Counted from the first letter of the stretch, positions 26,456-35,532 are shown. The stretch is 64,000 nucleotides of DNA from Pseudomonas fluorescens (GCF_000802965.1 NZ_JSAK01000020.1:166860-230859); one strand, 5' to 3'. A program made the numbers and translations. Notes: generated from the letters alone by a model not told the origin.

Positions 26456-27161
26456 GGTGTTTCTCCTTTGCGTTGTGCCAGCCGAGGTAGAGATAAAGAC
26501 CGAGCAGGGCGATCGACATGGCGAACCACTGCACGGCATAAGCGATATGTTTTTCTGGGCCCATGGCAACCACGGGCCAATCGGCCTGGTAAGTAGCGGG
26601 TCCGGTTTCTGCGCGTAATTCGTAGGCGAAGCCGTCCCGGTCGAGGGCTGTCCAGAGCTTCGCCGGCTCGACCGCCGTAATCAGTTGTGGCCAAGCGGTG
26701 GTGCTCGGGTCCGCGTGTAATTGAAACGTCGCACCGGGAGATACGTAGACCCAGGCGTCGACGCTCAAGGCATTGGTCGGTGTGGTAAATTGCGGCGGAG
26801 TGCGACGGTCCGGCCATGGCAGCCAGCCACGATTGACCAGCAGCCACAGCCCGGTGGCTTGATCCTGGAACGGTTGCAGCAACTCGACCCCGACCTTGCC
26901 GTCGCGCTGGCGGTTATCCAGCAGCAGACTGTGGGCGGCGTCGAAATGGCCGTGCAGGCGCACCCGGCGAAAGGCTGGGTCTGCGGTGTGTTGCAGCTCG
27001 GTACTGGCCATCGGTTCGGCGGCCCGGCGCTCGGCGTAGCTTTGCAGCAGCGCGCTTTTCTCCGCGCCCCGGCTCAATTGCCAGAACCCGAGCGACACCA
27101 GCAGCGGCAGCAACAGCGCCACCACCAGCGTCGGCACAATGCCCGGCCGAAAGCGCTTCAT
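26421..27161 (-). CDS. SURF1-family cytochrome oxidase assembly protein
   Basis: 246 residues with the two-membrane-segment SURF1 layout: an N-terminal helix (about 9-27, LGFWQL), a periplasmic domain (LLDNRQRDGKVG, VNRGWLPW), and a C-terminal helix followed by LGWHNAKEKHHG. The family assists haem A insertion into subunit I. The start is the ATG of MKRFRPG. The 3' end overlaps the next gene. It is divergent from the small DUF2909 gene, so it may have its own promoter in the 70-base gap. Confidence 0.88.
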   Translation of the reverse strand: MKRFRPGIVPTLVVALLLPLLVSLGFWQLSRGAEKSALLQSYAERRAAEPMASTELQHTADPAFRRVRLHGHFDAAHSLLLDNRQRDGKVGVELLQPFQDQATGLWLLVNRGWLPWPDRRTPPQFTTPTNALSVDAWVYVSPGATFQLHADPSTTAWPQLITAVEPAKLWTALDRDGFAYELRAETGPATYQADWPVVAMGPEKHIAYAVQWFAMSIALLGLYLYLGWHNAKEKHHGSGHESTQHV

Positions 27162-27231
27162 GGCATCGCCAGAAAGTCGGTCATCGCGATAGCTATACTC
27201 AAGTGCATCGCTTGTCCCCCGGAGTCTCACC

Positions 27232-27435
27232 ATGCTCAAAGCAGCCATCGTCCTGATGCTGATTGCCACGGTTGTCAGCCTGTTCAGCGGCCTGTTTTTT
27301 CTGGTCAAGGACGACAGCAGCTCGAACCGCCTCGTCATTGCCTTGAGTGTCCGTGTAGCGCTGGCCGCCATTACCGTCGGCTTGATTGCCTGGGGTTTTT
27401 TCAGCGGCCAGTTGGTGTCACATGCGCCGTGGTAG
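27232..27435 (+). CDS. small twin-transmembrane protein, DUF2909 family
   Basis: 67 residues, two hydrophobic helices (about 3-25 and 37-60) joined by a charged turn (VKDDSSSNR). This matches the DUF2909 family. GGAG is well placed before the ATG. It is the only plus-strand gene inside the cox cluster: its stop lies 3 bases from the ctaE stop and its start faces surf1. A role in oxidase assembly is inferred from conserved neighbourhood only. Confidence 0.85.
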   Translation: MLKAAIVLMLIATVVSLFSGLFFLVKDDSSSNRLVIALSVRVALAAITVGLIAWGFFSGQLVSHAPW

Positions 27436-27438
27436 CAC

Positions 27439-28326
27439 TCAGAGTACGTAGACGAAAACGAACAGCCCGATCCACACCACGTCCACGAAGTGCCAGTACC
27501 AGCTCGCGGCCTCGAAACCGAATTGGTGCTCGTTGTCGAAGTGCCCGCGCATGACCCGCATCAGCATCACGAACAGGATGATGGTGCCGATGGTCACGTG
27601 GGCGCCGTGGAACCCGGTGAGCATGAAGAACGTCGCCCCGTAGATGCCCGAGCCCAGGGTCAGGCCCAGTTCGTGGTAGGCGTGGATGTATTCTTCGGCC
27701 TGAAAGCCGAGGAACGCGCAGCCCAGCAACACGGTGATCGCCAGCCAGAGTTTCAGCGCGCCGCGATGGCCCTTTTTCAAGGCGTGGTGGGCGATGGTCA
27801 CGGTCACGCTGGAACTCACCAGCAGCACGGTGTTGAGCAGCGGCAAGCCCCAAGGGCTGATGACGTCTTTGGGTGGCGGAAACAGTTTGGAATCCGGGTT
27901 GTTCAGCAGTGGCCAGACAAACTCGAAGTTCGGCCATAGCATGTGCGCAATGCCTTTGGCGCCTTCACCGCCGAGGGCCGGCCCGGAGACGTGGCGCACA
28001 TAAAACAGCGCGCCGAAGAAGGCGATGAAGAACATCACCTCCGAGAAAATGAACCAGCTCATGCCCCAGCGGAACGAGCGATCCATCTGGGCGCTGTACA
28101 AGCCGCCGCGACTTTCCTTGATCACCGTGCCGAACCAGCCGAACAGCATGTAAGCCAGCAGCAGGCCACCGACGAAAAAGATCAGCGGGCCATGGGATTC
28201 CGGCCGCGCTGCTTTCAGATCGTTGAACCAGGTGGCCAGGCCGAGCACCGTGACGAACATCCCGACTGTGGCGATGATCGGCCATTTGCTCTGGGCCGGA
28301 ACGTAATAATGCTCATGAGTTGCCAT
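27439..28326 (-). CDS. ctaE: cytochrome c oxidase subunit III
   Basis: 295 residues with seven membrane segments and subunit III signatures (FHGAHVTIGTI, AASWYWHFVDVVWIGLF). It stabilises the aa3 core. The gene is 25 bases downstream of ctaG and converges on the DUF2909 gene with essentially no space between stop codons, so read-through in both directions must be limited by some other means. Confidence 0.96.
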   Translation of the reverse strand: MATHEHYYVPAQSKWPIIATVGMFVTVLGLATWFNDLKAARPESHGPLIFFVGGLLLAYMLFGWFGTVIKESRGGLYSAQMDRSFRWGMSWFIFSEVMFFIAFFGALFYVRHVSGPALGGEGAKGIAHMLWPNFEFVWPLLNNPDSKLFPPPKDVISPWGLPLLNTVLLVSSSVTVTIAHHALKKGHRGALKLWLAITVLLGCAFLGFQAEEYIHAYHELGLTLGSGIYGATFFMLTGFHGAHVTIGTIILFVMLMRVMRGHFDNEHQFGFEAASWYWHFVDVVWIGLFVFVYVL

Positions 28327-28351
28327 TTATTGTTCTCCTTATCGGGCACGC

Positions 28352-28903
28352 TCAACCGCCAGTGTTTACTGCGACCGGTGGATGTCGGGCGGTGATATCG
28401 AACAGCGTGTAGGACAGCGTCAGGTGCTTCACATCCTTGGGCATGTCGCGGTCAACGATGAAACGTACCGGCATCTCGATCCGCTGCCCGGGTTGCAGCA
28501 CTTGCTGGGTAAAGCAGAAACATTCGGTCTTGTGGAAGTACGCCGCCGCTGCGCTGGGCGCGATGCTTGGAACGGCCTGGGCGCTCATCGGCTTGTCGGT
28601 GGGGTTGTGTGCAATGAAGATCATCTCGTTCACCGCCCCGGGGTTGGCCGTCAGTTCATCGTGCTTGGGATAAAAATCCCAGGACATGTCGGCGGAATTG
28701 GTCGACAGAAACTGCACGCGAACCTGCCGCGAGGTATCGACCGTTTGCTCGCCTTCGTACTGCCCGGCAGTCTTGCCATTGATGCCGAACGCCTTGCACA
28801 TCACGTCGTAGATCGGCACCAGGGCAAAGCCGAAGACAAACATCGCGACCACCACCAGCAATAGCCGAGTGACCAGCTTCTTCATCGAAATCGAATCAGC
28901 CAT
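28352..28903 (-). CDS. ctaG: cytochrome c oxidase assembly protein CtaG (Cox11)
   Basis: 183 residues. One N-terminal membrane anchor (about 8-30) is followed by a periplasmic immunoglobulin-like domain with the copper-binding motif CFCFTQQ and a conserved Cys in YDVMCKAFG. It delivers copper to CuB of subunit I. It lies between ctaD and ctaE, separated from ctaD by a palindromic repeat. Confidence 0.94.
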   Translation of the reverse strand: MADSISMKKLVTRLLLVVVAMFVFGFALVPIYDVMCKAFGINGKTAGQYEGEQTVDTSRQVRVQFLSTNSADMSWDFYPKHDELTANPGAVNEMIFIAHNPTDKPMSAQAVPSIAPSAAAAYFHKTECFCFTQQVLQPGQRIEMPVRFIVDRDMPKDVKHLTLSYTLFDITARHPPVAVNTGG

Positions 28904-28944
28904 GATTCACGCCCTCCACACAAAACCCTGTGGGAACGCGAAAC

Positions 28945-29039
28945 TGTGGCGAGGGAGCTTGCTCCCGCTGGGTCGCGGAGCGGCCCCAAAAGCTTTTCGT
29001 CTGCTTCGCAGCCGAGCGGGAGCAAGCTCCCTCGCCACA
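28945..29039. repeat. palindromic REP pair inside the cox operon
   Basis: Inverted arms TGTGGCGAGGGAGCTTGCTC and its reverse complement enclose about 45 bases. Unlike most other palindromes here it lies between two genes in the same direction (ctaD then ctaG), where it may shape mRNA stability or the ratio of upstream to downstream products. Confidence 0.8.
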
Positions 29040-29068
29040 AGAGCCCGCGCCCATAAGGCTTGCAGTGT

Positions 29069-30655
29069 TCATTTCACTTCCGGCGGCGTGGTGAAGGTGT
29101 GATACGGCGCGGGTGACGGAATGCTCCACTCCAGCCCTTCAGCCCCATCCCATGGTTTGGCCGGTGCCGGCGGGCCGCCGCGAATGGTCTTGATCACGAT
29201 GAACAGGAAGAACAGCTGCGTGGTGCCGAACATGAACGCGCCAATCGACGACACCATGTTGAAGTCGGCGAATTGCAGGTTGTAGTCCGGAATCCGCCGC
29301 GGCATTCCCGCCAGCCCCACGAAGTGCATCGGGAAGAAGGCCATGTTCATGCCGATGAATGACAGCCAGAAATGCAGCTTGCCGAGGGTTTCGTCGTACA
29401 TGTGGCCGGTCCATTTCGGCAGCCAGTAGTAGGCCGAGGCGAAGATCCCGAAGATCGCCCCCGGCACCAGTACGTAGTGGAAGTGCGCGACCACGAAGTA
29501 AGTGTCCTGGTACTGGAAGTCCGCCGGGGCGATGGCCAGCATCAGCCCCGAGAACCCGCCGATGGAGAACAGGATCACGAACGCCACGGCAAACAGCATC
29601 GGCGTCTCAAAGGTCAGCGAGCCTTGCCACATGGTGCTGGCCCAGTTGAACACCTTCACGCCCGTCGGCACGGCGATCAGCAACGTGGCGTACATGAAGA
29701 ACAGTTCGCCCACCAGCGGAATGCCGACCACGAACATGTGGTGCGCCCAGACGATGAACGACAGGAACGCAATACTGGCCGTGGCGTAGACCATCGAGGT
29801 GTAGCCGAACAGCGGCTTGCGCGAAAAGGTCGGGATGATCGAGCTGACGGCACCGAAGGCTGGCAGAATCATGATGTACACCTCGGGGTGACCGAAGAAC
29901 CAGAACACGTGCTGGAACAGCACCGGGTCACCGCCGCCGGCAGCACTGAAGAAGCTGGTGCCGAAGTGGATGTCCATCAGCATCATCGTCACGCACCCGG
30001 CCAGCACCGGCATCACCGCGATCAGCAGGAATGCGGTAATCAGCCAGGTCCAGACGAACAGCGGCATCTTCATCAGCGTCATGCCGGGGGCGCGCAGGTT
30101 GAGGATGGTGGCGATCACGTTGATCGCGCCCATGATCGAACTGATCCCCATGAGGTGGATGGCGAAGATGAAGAACGTCACGCTTTCCGGTGCGTAGGTC
30201 GTCGACAGCGGGGCGTAGAACGTCCAGCCGAAGTTAGGTCCGCCGCCGGGAGTGAACAGGGTCGACACCAACAGGATGAACGCCGCCGGCAACAACCAGA
30301 AGCTGAAGTTGTTCATCCGTGGCAGGGCCATATCCGGCGCGCCGATCATCAGCGGGATCATCCAGTTGGCGAGGCCGACGAAGGCCGGCATCACCGCACC
30401 GAACACCATCACCAGACCGTGCATGGTGGTCATCTGGTTGAAGAATTCCGGCTGGACGATTTGCAGCCCGGGCTGGAACAGCTCGGCACGAATCACCATC
30501 GCGAACGAGCCGCCGAGCAGGAACATGGAAAACGCAAACCACAGGTACAGCGTGCCGATGTCCTTGTGGTTGGTGGTCAGCACCCAGCGCATCAGGCCTT
30601 TGGCGGGGCCGTGGGCGTGGTCGGCATGACCATGGTCATCGATGACGGCGCTCAT
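29069..30655 (-). CDS. ctaD: cytochrome c oxidase subunit I (aa3 type)
   Basis: 528 residues with about 12 membrane segments. The haem and CuB ligands are visible in TTMHGLVMVFG, FWFFGHPEVYI (the His-Tyr cross-link pair), VWAHHMF and VAHFHYVL. It is the catalytic subunit that reduces oxygen and pumps protons. K- and D-channel motifs look intact. It is 82 bases downstream of ctaC in the same direction. Confidence 0.97.
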   Translation of the reverse strand: MSAVIDDHGHADHAHGPAKGLMRWVLTTNHKDIGTLYLWFAFSMFLLGGSFAMVIRAELFQPGLQIVQPEFFNQMTTMHGLVMVFGAVMPAFVGLANWMIPLMIGAPDMALPRMNNFSFWLLPAAFILLVSTLFTPGGGPNFGWTFYAPLSTTYAPESVTFFIFAIHLMGISSIMGAINVIATILNLRAPGMTLMKMPLFVWTWLITAFLLIAVMPVLAGCVTMMLMDIHFGTSFFSAAGGGDPVLFQHVFWFFGHPEVYIMILPAFGAVSSIIPTFSRKPLFGYTSMVYATASIAFLSFIVWAHHMFVVGIPLVGELFFMYATLLIAVPTGVKVFNWASTMWQGSLTFETPMLFAVAFVILFSIGGFSGLMLAIAPADFQYQDTYFVVAHFHYVLVPGAIFGIFASAYYWLPKWTGHMYDETLGKLHFWLSFIGMNMAFFPMHFVGLAGMPRRIPDYNLQFADFNMVSSIGAFMFGTTQLFFLFIVIKTIRGGPPAPAKPWDGAEGLEWSIPSPAPYHTFTTPPEVK

Positions 30656-30737
30656 GGCCTTTCTCCTGTCAACGAATGGGCTGGGCGGGCCGGGGCGCGC
30701 TGCCCCGACCGGTTGCTTACGTGCGCAATGGACCGGG

Positions 30738-31865
30738 TCATTTGCTTTCCGCCTGTTTCAGCTCCAGCACTTCTTTCGGAGTGACCATGTCGCCCTTGTT
30801 GTTGCCCCAGGCGTTACGTTCGTAGGTCACGACCGCCGCAATATCGACTTCCGAGAGCTGCTTGCCGAACGCCGCCATCGCGGTGCCAGGCTTGCCGTGG
30901 AAGACGATGCTCAGGTGATCCTTGATCGGTCCGGTGGCGATTTTCGAGCCCTTGAGCGCCGGGAACATCGGCGGCAATCCCTGACCTTCGGCCTGGTGAC
31001 AGGCCACGCACGTGGTGTGATAAACCTTGTCGCCGCGCTCCTTGAGCTCGTCGAGGGTCCATTCCTTGCTGGTCAGCTCCTTGAGTTGCGCGGCTTCGGC
31101 CTTGCGTTCGCCCAGCCATTTTTCGTAATCGGCCTTTTCCTTGACCTCGACCACGATCGGCATGAAGCCGTGATCCTTGCCGCACAGCTCGGCGCACTGG
31201 CCGCGGTAGATGCCGGGCTTTTCGATGCGCGTCCAGGCTTCGTTGACGAACCCCGGGATCGCATCGCGCTTGACCGCGAAGGCCGGTACCCACCAGGAGT
31301 GGATCACATCGGCGGATGTCACCAGGAAGCGCACCTTGGCGCCGATCGGCAGCACCAAAGGCTTGTCGACCTCGAGCAAGTAGTGCTCGCTCTTGGCTTC
31401 TTTGTTGTGGATCTGATCGGCGGGCGTGGCCAGGTTGCTGAAGAACTCGACGTCCTGGCCCAGGTATTTGTAGTGCCATTTCCACTGATAGCCGGTGACC
31501 TGGATATCGATATCCGGCTCACTGGCGTCGTACATCTTGATCAGGGTCGCCGTCGCGGGAACCGCCATGGCCACCAGGATGATGAAGGGCACGATGGTCC
31601 AGAGGATTTCGACGGTGGTGCTTTCATGAAATTTTGCCGCCACCTGCCCGGTCGAGCGGCGGTGCAGAATCATCGACCAGAACATGGCGCCGAAGACGAT
31701 GATGCCGATCACTACACAGATCCAGAAAATGGTCATGTGCAGGTCAAAAACAGCGTGACTGATTTCAGTCGCTCCAGGCGCCATATTCACAGTCCAGGCC
31801 GCTTGCGCCTGACTGAAAATCGACCACAACAGGAGGCCCATCCAGACATGTGGATGTCGCATCAT
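30738..31865 (-). CDS. ctaC: cytochrome c oxidase subunit II with fused cytochrome c domain
   Basis: 375 residues: signal peptide (about 1-22), two membrane helices, a periplasmic cupredoxin domain with the CuA site (CAELCGKDHGFMP), and a C-terminal cytochrome c domain with CVACH (about residue 295). This is therefore a caa3-like layout of the aa3 oxidase. It is the first gene of the cox transcript; an RpoS-like -10 lies 140 bases upstream. Confidence 0.96.
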   Translation of the reverse strand: MMRHPHVWMGLLLWSIFSQAQAAWTVNMAPGATEISHAVFDLHMTIFWICVVIGIIVFGAMFWSMILHRRSTGQVAAKFHESTTVEILWTIVPFIILVAMAVPATATLIKMYDASEPDIDIQVTGYQWKWHYKYLGQDVEFFSNLATPADQIHNKEAKSEHYLLEVDKPLVLPIGAKVRFLVTSADVIHSWWVPAFAVKRDAIPGFVNEAWTRIEKPGIYRGQCAELCGKDHGFMPIVVEVKEKADYEKWLGERKAEAAQLKELTSKEWTLDELKERGDKVYHTTCVACHQAEGQGLPPMFPALKGSKIATGPIKDHLSIVFHGKPGTAMAAFGKQLSEVDIAAVVTYERNAWGNNKGDMVTPKEVLELKQAESK

Positions 31866-32235
31866 TGCGGGTTCCCCTTATCGTTCTTGTTATCCCGCCG
31901 GCTTTCACCTGCGGCAAGGGAGCGGCTGTTTCAGACTACGAACTTGAATCGCCGGGCCTTGCTGCATATGCAGTCGGGCGTCATCAGCTAACTCCATTCC
32001 AACCCGAGTATAGACAGCGACTCCCACCTCGCAATGTGAAGGCGTAAATCTACTGAAACAGCATTAACTTGCATTGCAGGTCACGAATGGAGAAGGATGC
32101 AGACGAGTGGTGGCGAATCGATATAACGTCGATGTCTCAAGGATGAAATAATTATGACAAATGCGTCTTAGCGTTTTTCGTAAGCCAGCTAAGTTATGTC
32201 TTTCCTATTTCATTGCCTTGTTTCCTGGAGTTTTC
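31866..32235. other. divergent control region between ctaC and an unknown gene
   Basis: 370 bases without a plausible gene. It holds an RpoS-like -10 for ctaC (32007-32013), a 10-base palindrome TGCATATGCA around 31967, and an AT-rich stretch near 32145-32215 that may serve the plus-strand gene. No terminator is seen. Confidence 0.5.
32007..32013 (-). promoter_or_regulatory. RpoS-like -10 element for the cox operon
   Basis: Read on the minus strand the sequence is CTATACT, preceded by T and followed by C, an exact match to the sigma38 -10 core. A transcript would start about 135 bases before the ctaC ATG. As I recall, aa3 oxidase expression in P. aeruginosa depends on RpoS and starvation. 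Confidence 0.5.
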
Positions 32236-32886
32236 ATGAACACCGCCGCATTGCGCGAGCAGATCCAAAAAGCCCAACAACACGAAGCCGAGACCGGCCT
32301 GCTGACGCGTCAGCTGGAAACCAAACTGCCTAATTTACACCCGGCGATCCAACTGCCGGAAGCGGATGCCAACGGCGTATTGACGCGTTTTGTCGCCGCC
32401 TACATCGACGAAGTTCCTGATCTGCTGGATGCAGCCAATGAAGTCGCCAGGGAAGCGGGCATTGAGTCACAGATCAAACCGGTACTGAAAATCGCCGAGC
32501 AATACTTCCTCCAGCCGCCTGCCATCATGGCCGGCCACGTCGGGCTCGACAGCCTGCTGGACGAGGCCTATCTGGCGCACCGGTTTGTCGAAGAGGTCAA
32601 CGACCTGTACATCAAGCATTTCGGCCAGCCACTGATCCCCTTGGACATGACTGTCGCCAACCTGATCGCTCACCAATTGATCGGTGAGGAATTTGCCAAC
32701 CAACTGGACGAGGCGGTGCATCACGCCATCGACGAGATGCTCAACGAAGAAAGCTTTGCGCTGGAGTCGGTCGAAGCCTACCGCGAGAAGCTGAGCAGCC
32801 CGGACACCGGCGCCGCGTGGAAACGCTGGCCGTGCATGTCCCGCCGCCTGGGCGTAGGCCTGGAGCTGGATCAGCCGGTGGCATAA
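32236..32886 (+). CDS. conserved protein of unknown function (PA0104-like)
   Basis: 216 residues, acidic and almost entirely predicted helical, without signal peptide or membrane segment. Distinctive segments are ETKLPNLHPAIQLP near the start and KRWPCMSRRLGVGLELDQ at the end. No motif tied to an activity is visible. The ATG of MNTAALRE has TGGAG seven bases upstream and is preferred over an upstream ATG. It is divergent from the cox operon and is followed by a REP pair. Confidence 0.75.
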   Translation: MNTAALREQIQKAQQHEAETGLLTRQLETKLPNLHPAIQLPEADANGVLTRFVAAYIDEVPDLLDAANEVAREAGIESQIKPVLKIAEQYFLQPPAIMAGHVGLDSLLDEAYLAHRFVEEVNDLYIKHFGQPLIPLDMTVANLIAHQLIGEEFANQLDEAVHHAIDEMLNEESFALESVEAYREKLSSPDTGAAWKRWPCMSRRLGVGLELDQPVA

Positions 32887-32896
32887 GTCCAGATTT

Positions 32897-32989
32897 CTGT
32901 AGGAGCTGGCTTGCCGGCGATGAACGATGACGCGGTCTGTCAGATCAACCGCGTTATCGTTCATCGCCGGCAAGCCAGGCTCCTACAAG
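32897..32989. repeat. palindromic REP pair
   Basis: Inverted units CTGTAGGAGCTGGCTTGCCGG and its near reverse complement around a spacer that itself contains AACGATGACGCGGT with a matching inverted copy. It lies between convergent genes and touches the SulP stop codon at 32992. Confidence 0.8.
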
Positions 32990-32991
32990 GC

Positions 32992-34518
32992 TTATCCTGT
33001 GGAACCTACTCCGGCGGTGGTCCTCACCCGCCCTTCAAGCCGACGCTTCAACCCCCGCGCTTCAATCAACAGCTTCGAACCCTTCGCTGCATTGGCCCGA
33101 CCCCATTCCTCCAGCAATTCGAGACACGCGTGATCGATGTAGCTCAGATTATTGAGCGGCACATGCACCGTCGCGCCGGCAGGAATGCTGCCCAGTACCT
33201 GCGTCAACGCCGGCACTTTAAGGAACGTCGCTGCACCTACCAGACGCAACTCCATTTCGCCGTCCTGCGGCAGGTCGATCAGGCTGATCTTCAAGCGCGA
33301 AGCTTTCCACGCCAGTTTGGCCAGGGTCAGGCCGAAGCCGATCAGCACACCGGTCAGCAAGTCAGTGAATATGATTGCCAGCGCCGTCGCGGCGTAGGTG
33401 AACATTGGCATCCGGCCGTAACGACCCAAACCGCGAAAGACCTTGAGGTCGACCAGTTTGAATCCCGTGTACACCAACACGCCGGCCAGGCTCGCCACCG
33501 GAATGCTTTGCAGCACGCTCGACAGCAACAACACGAACGCGAGCAGCCACAATCCGTGGAAAATCGTCGAGTACCGGGTGGTAGCACCGGCCTGCACGTT
33601 GGCCGAACTGCGCACGATTACGCCGGTCATTGGCAACGCGCCGAGCAGTCCGCAGAGCATATTGCCGACTCCTTGGGCAGACAGTTCGCGATCGAAGTCC
33701 GAACGCTGGCCACTGTGCATGCGGTCTACTGCGGCGGCGGATAGCAGGGTTTCTGCACTGGCAATAAACGCCACTGCGAACGCTGCAATCAACAACGTGG
33801 GATCAGCCAGGTTCAGCAAATCCGCCGGTTTCAGCCAGTCGATGGCTTCAGCCAGGTTAGCCGGGACTTCCACCCGTTTAACTTGCAACGCCAAGGCCAG
33901 GCTGGCAACAGTGGCGAGGCCGACGCCAAGCAGTGCGCCGGGAACGAAACGCAGGGCATGGGGGCGGAATTTTTCCCACAGCCACATCACGGCGATCGTC
34001 CCCAGCCCAAGCAAACCGGCCTGCCAGCCTAAAGAAGGCAAGGCTTGAGCCACGGCGCTTGGGAACGCTGCGAGGTTATCCAGCCCTGAGGGTTTCGGCG
34101 CGGCGTCGAGCATCACGTGCACCTGGGACAGGATGATCAGCACGCCAATGCCGGCGAGCATGCCGTAAACGACGGCTGGCGCCGTCACCCGAAACCAGCA
34201 GCCCAGTTTCAACCGGCCGGCCACCAGTTGCAGAAACCCCGCCAGCAGCAGGATCGGCCCGAGCATGGCCACACCATGTACGCGCACCAGTTCGAACACC
34301 AGCACAGCCAGTCCCGCTGCGGGGCCGCTGACCTGCAGCGGCGAACCCGCCAACCAGCCCACTACCAAACCACCGATGATCCCGGTGATCAGGCCTTTTG
34401 CCGGGGGAAGCCCTGAAGCGATCGCGATGCCCATGCACAAGGGCAGGGCGACCAGAAACACAACCACGGAAGCCAATAACTCCCGTGGCAGAACAGCTTT
34501 GAGTTGCGCAGCACGCAT
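32992..34518 (-). CDS. SulP-family anion transporter, probable bicarbonate transporter
   Basis: 508 residues with 10-12 membrane segments of the SLC26/SulP family (ASGLPPAKGLITGIIGG near the start, QGVGNMLCGLLGALPMTGVI). A C-terminal STAS-like domain (about 415-490, LNNLSYIDHACLELL) follows. The ATG of MRAAQLK with GGGAG seven bases upstream is preferred; an ATG ten codons earlier is possible. It lies 92 bases downstream of a beta-carbonic anhydrase in the same direction. That pairing in other bacteria supports bicarbonate rather than sulfate as substrate, but this is inference. Confidence 0.85.
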   Translation of the reverse strand: MRAAQLKAVLPRELLASVVVFLVALPLCMGIAIASGLPPAKGLITGIIGGLVVGWLAGSPLQVSGPAAGLAVLVFELVRVHGVAMLGPILLLAGFLQLVAGRLKLGCWFRVTAPAVVYGMLAGIGVLIILSQVHVMLDAAPKPSGLDNLAAFPSAVAQALPSLGWQAGLLGLGTIAVMWLWEKFRPHALRFVPGALLGVGLATVASLALALQVKRVEVPANLAEAIDWLKPADLLNLADPTLLIAAFAVAFIASAETLLSAAAVDRMHSGQRSDFDRELSAQGVGNMLCGLLGALPMTGVIVRSSANVQAGATTRYSTIFHGLWLLAFVLLLSSVLQSIPVASLAGVLVYTGFKLVDLKVFRGLGRYGRMPMFTYAATALAIIFTDLLTGVLIGFGLTLAKLAWKASRLKISLIDLPQDGEMELRLVGAATFLKVPALTQVLGSIPAGATVHVPLNNLSYIDHACLELLEEWGRANAAKGSKLLIEARGLKRRLEGRVRTTAGVGSTG

Positions 34519-34610
34519 AATGATTCTCCCGAAGTTTTCTTCAGGCATGGCAAAGCCAGGCTGCCTGATCGGCAGCCACGGCTAAACCACACGGGGATTT
34601 TTAGGAGTAT

Positions 34611-35342
34611 TTAGAAGCGCGCTTTGGGCGTCGCCACCGGCATCGGCAGGCTGCCATTGAGCGGCAGGAAACAACCTTGGTCAGCGTCGTAGGCTTTGAT
34701 TTCGCTGGTTTCGATGTTGTAGACCCAACCGTGGATAAACAACTGACCATTGGCCATGCGCGAGGCCACCGACGGGTGCGTGCGCAAATGCTGCAATTGG
34801 GCGATCACATTCTCTTCGGTGAGGATGTGCATGCTTTCGCTTTCGTTCGCGCAGTTGCAGTTGTCCTGAACCATGGTTTTCGCCACTTCGGCATGCCGAA
34901 GCCAGGCTTTGACCGTGGGCATTTTTTCCAGGCTTTGCGGGTTGAGCACTGCGCGCATCGCGCCACAGTCGGAATGCCCGCAAATGATGATGTGATGCAC
35001 ACCGAGAGCCAGCACGGCGTACTCGATGGCGGTGGACACACCACCGTTCATTTGCCCGTACGGCGGCACGACGTTGCCGACGTTGCGGGTGACGAACAAG
35101 TCGCCGGGGGCGCTTTGGGTGATTAACTCAGGAACGATGCGCGAATCGGCGCAGGCGATGAACATGGCTCGCGGCCGCTGGGCGGTGGCGAGTTTTTTGA
35201 AGAGTTCTTCCTGTTGCGGAAAGATCTCGTGATGAAAATGCAAAAAGCCGTCAACGATATGCTGCAGCGCTGCATCGGCGGTTTCCGCCTCGGGTTGGGC
35301 TGAAGCCGACGCAGCCAACGGCTGTTTATCCTTGTCACTCAT
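34611..35342 (-). CDS. beta-class carbonic anhydrase
   Basis: 243 residues. Zinc ligands and catalytic dyad are visible in ACADSRIVPE (Cys, Asp, Arg) and CGHSDCGAM (His, Cys). It interconverts carbon dioxide and bicarbonate in the cytoplasm. About 35 extra residues at the N-terminus are low-complexity and not conserved in the family. First gene of a likely pair with the SulP transporter. Confidence 0.93.
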   Translation of the reverse strand: MSDKDKQPLAASASAQPEAETADAALQHIVDGFLHFHHEIFPQQEELFKKLATAQRPRAMFIACADSRIVPELITQSAPGDLFVTRNVGNVVPPYGQMNGGVSTAIEYAVLALGVHHIIICGHSDCGAMRAVLNPQSLEKMPTVKAWLRHAEVAKTMVQDNCNCANESESMHILTEENVIAQLQHLRTHPSVASRMANGQLFIHGWVYNIETSEIKAYDADQGCFLPLNGSLPMPVATPKARF

Positions 35343-35513
35343 GATTCATCCTCTTTGGCGGATTCAGGGAAGCTTTCCCGTTTGTCCGGTGTGAAGCCAG
35401 TGGCTGGTTAAAAAACATCCAGGTCAACGATCCCGACCCATCAGTCACTCGATGAACAAGGTAGCGGCCGAATCTTAACTCAAACTGAATCAATGCTCTA
35501 AAACGTGTGTTCC

Positions 35514-35532
35514 AGGTCACAAAAAAAGTGAC
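35514..35532. terminator. short hairpin downstream of the radical SAM gene
   Basis: GGTCAC and GTGACC arms around seven A residues (seven T on the minus strand), about 55 bases past the radical SAM stop. A second inverted repeat, GGGCGCGTTGCCC, lies at about 35548-35560. Together they probably define the 3' end of the radical SAM mRNA; a classic T tail is missing. Confidence 0.4.

Noticed and set aside
29372..30784. 470-codon open frame on the plus strand opposite ctaD
   Set aside because: It lies antisense to a clear cytochrome oxidase gene; its composition (His/Gln/Arg/Glu-rich) is what high-GC codon bias produces on the opposite strand, with no recognisable motif.
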